A DNA stretch of 9,818 nt. It comes from Clostridia bacterium (lineage in GTDB: Bacteria; Bacillota_A; Clostridia; Oscillospirales; Acutalibacteraceae). Every line of letters begins with the position of its first letter. The first letter of the stretch is position 1. The stretch spans positions 1 to 9,818 of the forward strand of contig RZYX01000064.1 in the NCBI GenBank assembly GCA_009930155.1, in the 5' to 3' direction. The notes below the pieces were generated by a model that had not been told where the DNA came from, did not search any database, and saw only the letters and a list, made by a program, of their open reading frames with translations. Both the position numbers and the translations under genes were made by a program. Shown in pieces: positions 6,523-9,818 of this stretch.

Positions 6523-7353
6523 TCAATAATTTGTAACAATGACTTCTTTACCAACACGCTTAGATGCATCCCGATTTATGGCTCTTCGTACATCCACAGA
6601 TTCAATTTTAAAACCATCATAAAGTTCGTGCACAAGCGGAACGTTGTGATTGCTCAACATAACCTTGGCACCTATGGAATCAAGTCGTCTAAATAAATTA
6701 GCTAAGCGCTTATGATCTTCAAATGAAAAACCATCTTTTGTATAGGTCGTAAAATTGGCTGTGTCGCTTACAGGAATATAGGGAGAATCAAAATAAACAA
6801 AATCTCCACGCACAACATCAGAGCATGCCACTTCAAAGTCTCCTTGTCGGATTTCGATATCATTACTTCTTAAGTAGATACCTATATTCCTTAAATTATC
6901 TGCATCAATTGATACACCGCCAGCTTTGTTGTTATAGGGGACATTAAATAATCCCTTTGAGTTAACTCTGTATAGGCCATTAAAACAGTGCTTATTGATC
7001 CAGATCATTAGAGCAGCACATTCAGAGTCCAATTCATTCGCTACAATCTTCTTGTTATAATACGCCCGCAATGCCATATATCTATCTGTATCACATGCTT
7101 CTGCATCAAGAAGATTCACCGAATTAATAACCGCTTCCGCATCTAATTTCAACTGACGATAAACATTCAGAAGTTGTTCATTGGTATCGTTAATAATCGC
7201 TTTATTGGGCTGCACATCCAGTAATAAAGCACCCCCGCCGATAAAAGGTTCATAAAATGTGCCGTATGATTCAGGCAACCGCTCTTTCAGCCTATCTAAT
7301 AGCTGCTTTTTACCGCCAGCCCACTTAACAAAAGGTCCTATTTTGAAATCCAT
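6523..7353 (-). CDS. dpnM: DpnM-like Dam-family adenine-N6 methyltransferase (GATC), with variant DSPY motif
   Basis: A 276-aa alpha-class (D12/Dam-type) methyltransferase similar to DpnM, which methylates adenine in double-stranded GATC. The AdoMet-binding motif X is FVKWAGGKKQL (8-18) and motif I is EPFIGGGALL (35-44). NGLYRVNSKGLFNVPY belongs to the central recognition region, and GDFVYFDSPYIPVSDTANF is catalytic motif IV. The usual DPPY here reads D189-S190-P191-Y192: codon TCT instead of CCT, a one-base change. Asp, second Pro and Tyr are kept, so activity may persist, but position two is normally Pro. GGGAGG lies nine bases before the ATG. The gene opens the dpn operon behind a ~97-base intergenic region holding a candidate promoter. 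Confidence 0.95.
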   Translation of the reverse strand: MDFKIGPFVKWAGGKKQLLDRLKERLPESYGTFYEPFIGGGALLLDVQPNKAIINDTNEQLLNVYRQLKLDAEAVINSVNLLDAEACDTDRYMALRAYYNKKIVANELDSECAALMIWINKHCFNGLYRVNSKGLFNVPYNNKAGGVSIDADNLRNIGIYLRSNDIEIRQGDFEVACSDVVRGDFVYFDSPYIPVSDTANFTTYTKDGFSFEDHKRLANLFRRLDSIGAKVMLSNHNVPLVHELYDGFKIESVDVRRAINRDASKRVGKEVIVTNY

Positions 7354-7382
7354 GATTTATTACCTCCCAGTGTTACATAGAT

Positions 7383-7411
7383 GCCATAGTTCTAAATATA
7401 AATCAAGTCAA
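7383..7411 (-). promoter_or_regulatory. Candidate sigma-70/A promoter for the dpn operon
   Basis: In the gap between the MutH-like gene and dpnM, the minus strand has TTGACT (7411-7406), a 17-base spacer, and TATGGC (7388-7383). The -35 is near-perfect and the -10 is weak (TAT kept). Transcription would begin about 20 bases before the dpnM RBS. This is the longest gap in the right-hand part of the window, so separate expression of the methylases from the upstream unit is plausible, allowing methylation before nuclease synthesis. Confidence 0.45.
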
Positions 7412-7450
7412 GTAGTGATTGTTTTTCTTGATATGTCGAATAGAACGGCA

Positions 7451-8119
7451 TCATTGACCATCCATTCGCCTAATGTCATACACGAACTGCTTTTGAAAAT
7501 AAAATGCGTGATTTTTATTCGACACATAGCGACCATAAATATTAGAGCGAATAGGATGATAGTTACCATTTCCGTCACGTGCATCTTTACTTCTAACTTG
7601 TATATGCATGCCGTTTGATGTGTGGATAAATCCGTCTGGACTGTTTTCTATGTGAACTCTAAGCTGTTCGCAAATAGAGTAGTAGTCTTCACGCCAAATT
7701 TCTCTAAGTCTGGAGAATTTATTCTTTGACAAGTCAACGTGAACACTTGGCAAAAACATCCAATCCTCTGGACGACCATCTTTACAAACAGGCACATAAA
7801 GTATGTTATCTATTTTTTGATACAAATGTGTATCCTCAAACGGACGTTTTTCTATTAACTCATCAATAATGCTGCTTATTTGTGTGATAAATACGGTTTC
7901 CCTTGGGTTTCCAGCCTTATCACATTTATTAGTTTTCAATTCTCCATCTTCAAAATCCAAATTACTACATGATAGATTCATCCCCAATGACAATTCCAAT
8001 AGCTGTCCTGTTTTTCCTTTGTTTACAATTATCATCTCCATGTCTGAAGAGGAAAATAGATCTCCAAATCTGACACCAGCTAATTCATTTAATCGATAAT
8101 AAGCTTCTGCAAGTCGCAT
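7451..8119 (-). CDS. Single-domain MutH/Sau3AI-family endonuclease
   Basis: A 222-aa protein with the layout of MutH (E. coli MutH is 229 aa). It has LNELAGVRFGDL near the N-terminus, NKGKTGQLLELSLG (33-46, corresponding to the MutH helix bearing a catalytic Glu, here E42), and the nuclease signature LDFEDGELKT followed by GNPRETVFIT. D55, E60 and K62 fit the D...ExK metal site. The C-terminal end has MHIQVRSKD and AFYFQKQF, like the MutH region that reads the DNA and strand state. Characterised family members act at GATC: MutH nicks unmethylated strands, Sau3AI cuts both. Adjacency to GATC methylases supports that specificity here, by inference. MutH itself belongs to gammaproteobacterial repair, so a restriction role is likelier. 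GAGGAGA precedes the ATG, 17 bases after the previous stop. Confidence 0.85.
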   Translation of the reverse strand: MRLAEAYYRLNELAGVRFGDLFSSSDMEMIIVNKGKTGQLLELSLGMNLSCSNLDFEDGELKTNKCDKAGNPRETVFITQISSIIDELIEKRPFEDTHLYQKIDNILYVPVCKDGRPEDWMFLPSVHVDLSKNKFSRLREIWREDYYSICEQLRVHIENSPDGFIHTSNGMHIQVRSKDARDGNGNYHPIRSNIYGRYVSNKNHAFYFQKQFVYDIRRMDGQ

Positions 8120-8136
8120 TTTTCTTCTCCTCAGAT

Positions 8137-8670
8137 TTAATTAATAGATGGGACAATGCCCCATGTCATATATCTTCCAGAATAATTCCAATACCTTATA
8201 TCCTGCTCGATAAAAAGCCATTTAATTGCCTTTACAATATGGTCTACAGGTAGTCCGCGTGTGAATATAAGTTCATTAATTTCAGCATCAGATACATCGT
8301 GGCATTCAAAAACTTTTCTTAGAAGACTGTATAACCTTGCATACATTTCAGGGTTTTCCTGCTTTTTTTTAAGTAAATCTTCATTTAGATCCTCATGTTT
8401 TGGAAAGTTTCTCCGCCGCTCTCCCGGAGCGGCATAATTTGTATTTTCAACACATACCAAAAAATCAAAACCATTATGTAAGTTCGCAGGTCTCTGGAGA
8501 TAAACCCTATCACCTGATTTAAGAGTTTCTACGAAATAAATGTATTTTGATGCACTGTCACCGCTCCCTGTTCCTGGCTCCTCATCTGAAAGTTTATTGA
8601 CAACACGCATTCTTACATCGTTTCGCGTTCCTTCATTTGAAAAGTAATGCTCAATCTCACGCTTAGCCAT
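8137..8670 (-). CDS. Unrecognised 177-aa protein upstream of the MutH-like nuclease
   Basis: I do not recognise a family. The protein is soluble, with no membrane segment or signal peptide. The N-terminal part (1-80) has alternating hydrophobics suggesting a beta-rich fold (KYIYFVETLKSGDRVYLQRP, then GFDFLVCVENTNYA). Residues 81-115 are charged (GERRRNFPKHEDLNEDLLKKK). The C-terminal part is helical with many aromatics (AIKWLFIEQDIRYWNYSGR). The start is the ATG at 8670 because AAGGAGG is eight bases upstream; longer in-frame starts overlap the previous gene. It begins 13 bases after the preceding stop and ends 17 bases before the nuclease, so it is almost certainly co-translated with both and may be a partner of the nuclease. 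Confidence 0.8.
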   Translation of the reverse strand: MAKREIEHYFSNEGTRNDVRMRVVNKLSDEEPGTGSGDSASKYIYFVETLKSGDRVYLQRPANLHNGFDFLVCVENTNYAAPGERRRNFPKHEDLNEDLLKKKQENPEMYARLYSLLRKVFECHDVSDAEINELIFTRGLPVDHIVKAIKWLFIEQDIRYWNYSGRYMTWGIVPSIN

Positions 8671-8683
8671 AAATTCAACCTCC

Positions 8684-9169
8684 TTAAAATCCTCTTTCAT
8701 CACAAAGAACAGCAATATCCCTCCAACCCATACCTCGCATGAAATTAGCTGCTTCATGCACGCTCTTTCTTTCAAAAAGAAGCATGTGAATTCCCAAGCG
8801 TTTGATACGTTTTCCAAGTCTAGTAAATTGTTTTTGTTCCTCTGCAATCATGGCCATATACAAGATTGAAAAAATAATGTCCACATTAAGTGCATCTTCT
8901 TTGTATGCTTCTGAAATTGCAGAAATGCTGTTGAGTGAACTGTCTAAAACCTGCTTTCCAGTTAACTCGTATACTTTTACATAATCACTATAAATTTTTT
9001 CAACACCATATTTCTGTGAAAGTTGAAGAAGCTGCGCGAAATAATCAGTGTCACTAGGTGGCTTACGGAGGCCATTAATATTTGTAAAATAGACACACCA
9101 ATCATCAAATTTACCTCGGTCGTACTCAAGAAAAGAACCATCAGAAAATGTCTTAATCATTTGTCCCAT
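8684..9169 (-). CDS. Unrecognised 161-aa protein between the radical SAM protein and the 177-aa protein
   Basis: I cannot name its function; it may belong to an uncharacterised domain family. Residues 5-35 (IKTFSDGSFLEYDRGKFDDW, then CVYFTN) look like a small beta structure. The rest is mostly helical. A hydrophobic segment (DIIFSILYMAMIAEE, about 97-111) is followed by a basic stretch, TRLGKRIKRLG (117-126). The C-terminus has ANFMRGMGWRDI. The hydrophobic stretch is short and flanked by charges, more like a buried helix than a membrane anchor. The start at 9169 has TTGGAGG seven bases upstream; an ATG at 9214, abutting the previous stop, has no RBS. The basic helix could contact nucleic acid, but that is speculation. 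Confidence 0.8.
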   Translation of the reverse strand: MGQMIKTFSDGSFLEYDRGKFDDWCVYFTNINGLRKPPSDTDYFAQLLQLSQKYGVEKIYSDYVKVYELTGKQVLDSSLNSISAISEAYKEDALNVDIIFSILYMAMIAEEQKQFTRLGKRIKRLGIHMLLFERKSVHEAANFMRGMGWRDIAVLCDERGF

Positions 9170-9214
9170 TTTGTCCTCCAATCTTATATGAAAAATCCCG
9201 AAAAGAAGTTTCAT

Positions 9215-9818
9215 TTATTGTGTGATAGTACCATCTTTAATGTGATACGAAATTCCTCGTTCTTCACAAAAAGCAATCACGATTTTCGCTTGCTCATTGT
9301 AGAACTCTCGGTGTTCTCTGTATGCACTAACTTCTTTGCTATAATTTGTGCGCCCAAAAATTATTCTATCTACAAAAGCAACTGCTTCAAGAATAGCATT
9401 CAGTTCTTGCTGTATAAGATTCGGCGTCGGATATGGTTCAATACTGACCCATGTCTGGTACCCTTTTTCATGAAGCACCTTCAATGACTCCAGGCGCTCA
9501 GCATAAGGTGCCGCCCCAGGCTCTACTTTCATCCGATAATTTTCATCCAACGAGACAAGGGTTATACCATATTCATTATGCTTTGATAATTCCGCTAAGT
9601 CACTGGGCAGAGTCCCTTTTGTTAAGACACAGCATTTAATTCCAGCGTCATTTAGTTTTCTAATAGCTGCAATGCTCATCTCTGCTATTTCCGGATATCC
9701 ATACATGAAAGGATCGGTCGTAAAACATAACTGTACAGACTCAATTTTATCTTTCAACCTCGGGATCTCTTTATCAAGAAGTTCTAAAGTGTTGGAAACC
9801 AGATACGGCTCCAACCAA
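9215..9818 (-). CDS. Radical SAM protein, spore-photolyase-like group, C-terminal part (runs off the right edge)
   Basis: About 201 residues are visible and the frame is open to the window edge, so the true start lies outside. The sequence fits the middle and C-terminal part of a radical SAM barrel of the SplB-like group (COG1533): SVQLCFTTDPFMYGYPEI, then IKCCVLTKGTLP, YGITLVSLDE, EPGAAPYAERLESLKVLHEKG and TWVSIEPYPTPNL. The CxxxCxxC cluster motif must lie upstream and cannot be checked here. Relatives include spore photoproduct lyase and many uncharacterised proteins, some in defence loci. The substrate is unknown. It ends just before the 161-aa gene and heads the four-gene unit that finishes with the MutH-like nuclease, which suggests a role in nucleic acid metabolism. 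Confidence 0.85.
   Translation of the reverse strand, partial: WLEPYLVSNTLELLDKEIPRLKDKIESVQLCFTTDPFMYGYPEIAEMSIAAIRKLNDAGIKCCVLTKGTLPSDLAELSKHNEYGITLVSLDENYRMKVEPGAAPYAERLESLKVLHEKGYQTWVSIEPYPTPNLIQQELNAILEAVAFVDRIIFGRTNYSKEVSAYREHREFYNEQAKIVIAFCEERGISYHIKDGTITQ

Noticed and set aside
7437..7468. Imperfect inverted repeat (CGAAT...ATTCG) at the end of the MutH-like gene, considered as a terminator
   Set aside because: The stem is short and interrupted and no T-run follows, so it does not qualify as an intrinsic terminator.
7259..7618. 119-codon plus-strand frame spanning the dpnM start and the MutH-like gene end
   Set aside because: It overlaps two convincing genes and the promoter region antisense, with no RBS or familiar protein features.
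9023..9487. 154-codon plus-strand frame opposite the radical SAM gene
   Set aside because: The opposite strand carries strong radical SAM similarity; this frame has random-looking composition.
1..9818. CRISPR array, tRNA or rRNA genes
   Set aside because: No regularly spaced repeats of 24-40 bases, no tRNA cloverleaf with a TPsiC signature, and no rRNA-like sequence were seen on either strand.

Overview
The window looks like an accessory region of an AT-rich low-GC Gram-positive bacterium (Bacillota, probably clostridial). Evidence: strong AGGAGG-type ribosome binding sites, low-GC codon use, and Firmicutes-type HsdS, DpnII-family, MATE and YugP proteins. Every gene I can support is on the minus strand, so the biological order runs from position 9818 down to 1.

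Right third (9818 to 7451): a tightly packed four-gene unit. It holds the C-terminal part of a radical SAM protein of the spore-photolyase-like group, two small proteins I do not recognise (161 and 177 aa), and a complete 222-aa single-domain MutH/Sau3AI-family endonuclease.

Middle (7411 to 5427): a candidate promoter, then a DpnII-type GATC restriction-modification operon. DpnM-like and DpnA-like adenine methyltransferases are complete. The DpnII endonuclease stops being DpnII-like after about residue 99 and continues in frame into a type I HsdM lacking its own N-terminus. The result is a 746-aa chimeric ORF. It is followed by an HsdS cut off inside its second target recognition domain. No hsdR is present.

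Left third (about 2480 to 1): a patchwork of broken genes around one intact gene. The end of hsdS abuts the C-terminal half of a MarR-like regulator, then comes a complete MATE efflux pump and the first ~72 residues of a YugP-type zinc metallopeptidase. After that lies a ~250-bp segment of no recognised gene. It carries short direct repeats, a putative RNA with two possible pseudoknots, and a strong intrinsic terminator. Beyond it is a frameshifted fragment of a second, different hsdM, then the start of what may be an insertion-sequence ORF running off the left end.

Reading of the whole: this is a restriction-modification hot spot reshaped by at least four illegitimate junctions. The GATC methyltransferases survive while the DpnII nuclease has lost its catalytic part. 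An unrelated MutH/Sau3AI-fold nuclease, whose characterised relatives also act at GATC, sits just upstream with a radical SAM protein and two unknown proteins. The most interesting possibility is that the methylases now serve, or always served, the MutH-like nuclease in a multi-gene GATC system. The specificity of that nuclease and the role of its three upstream partners are inference.
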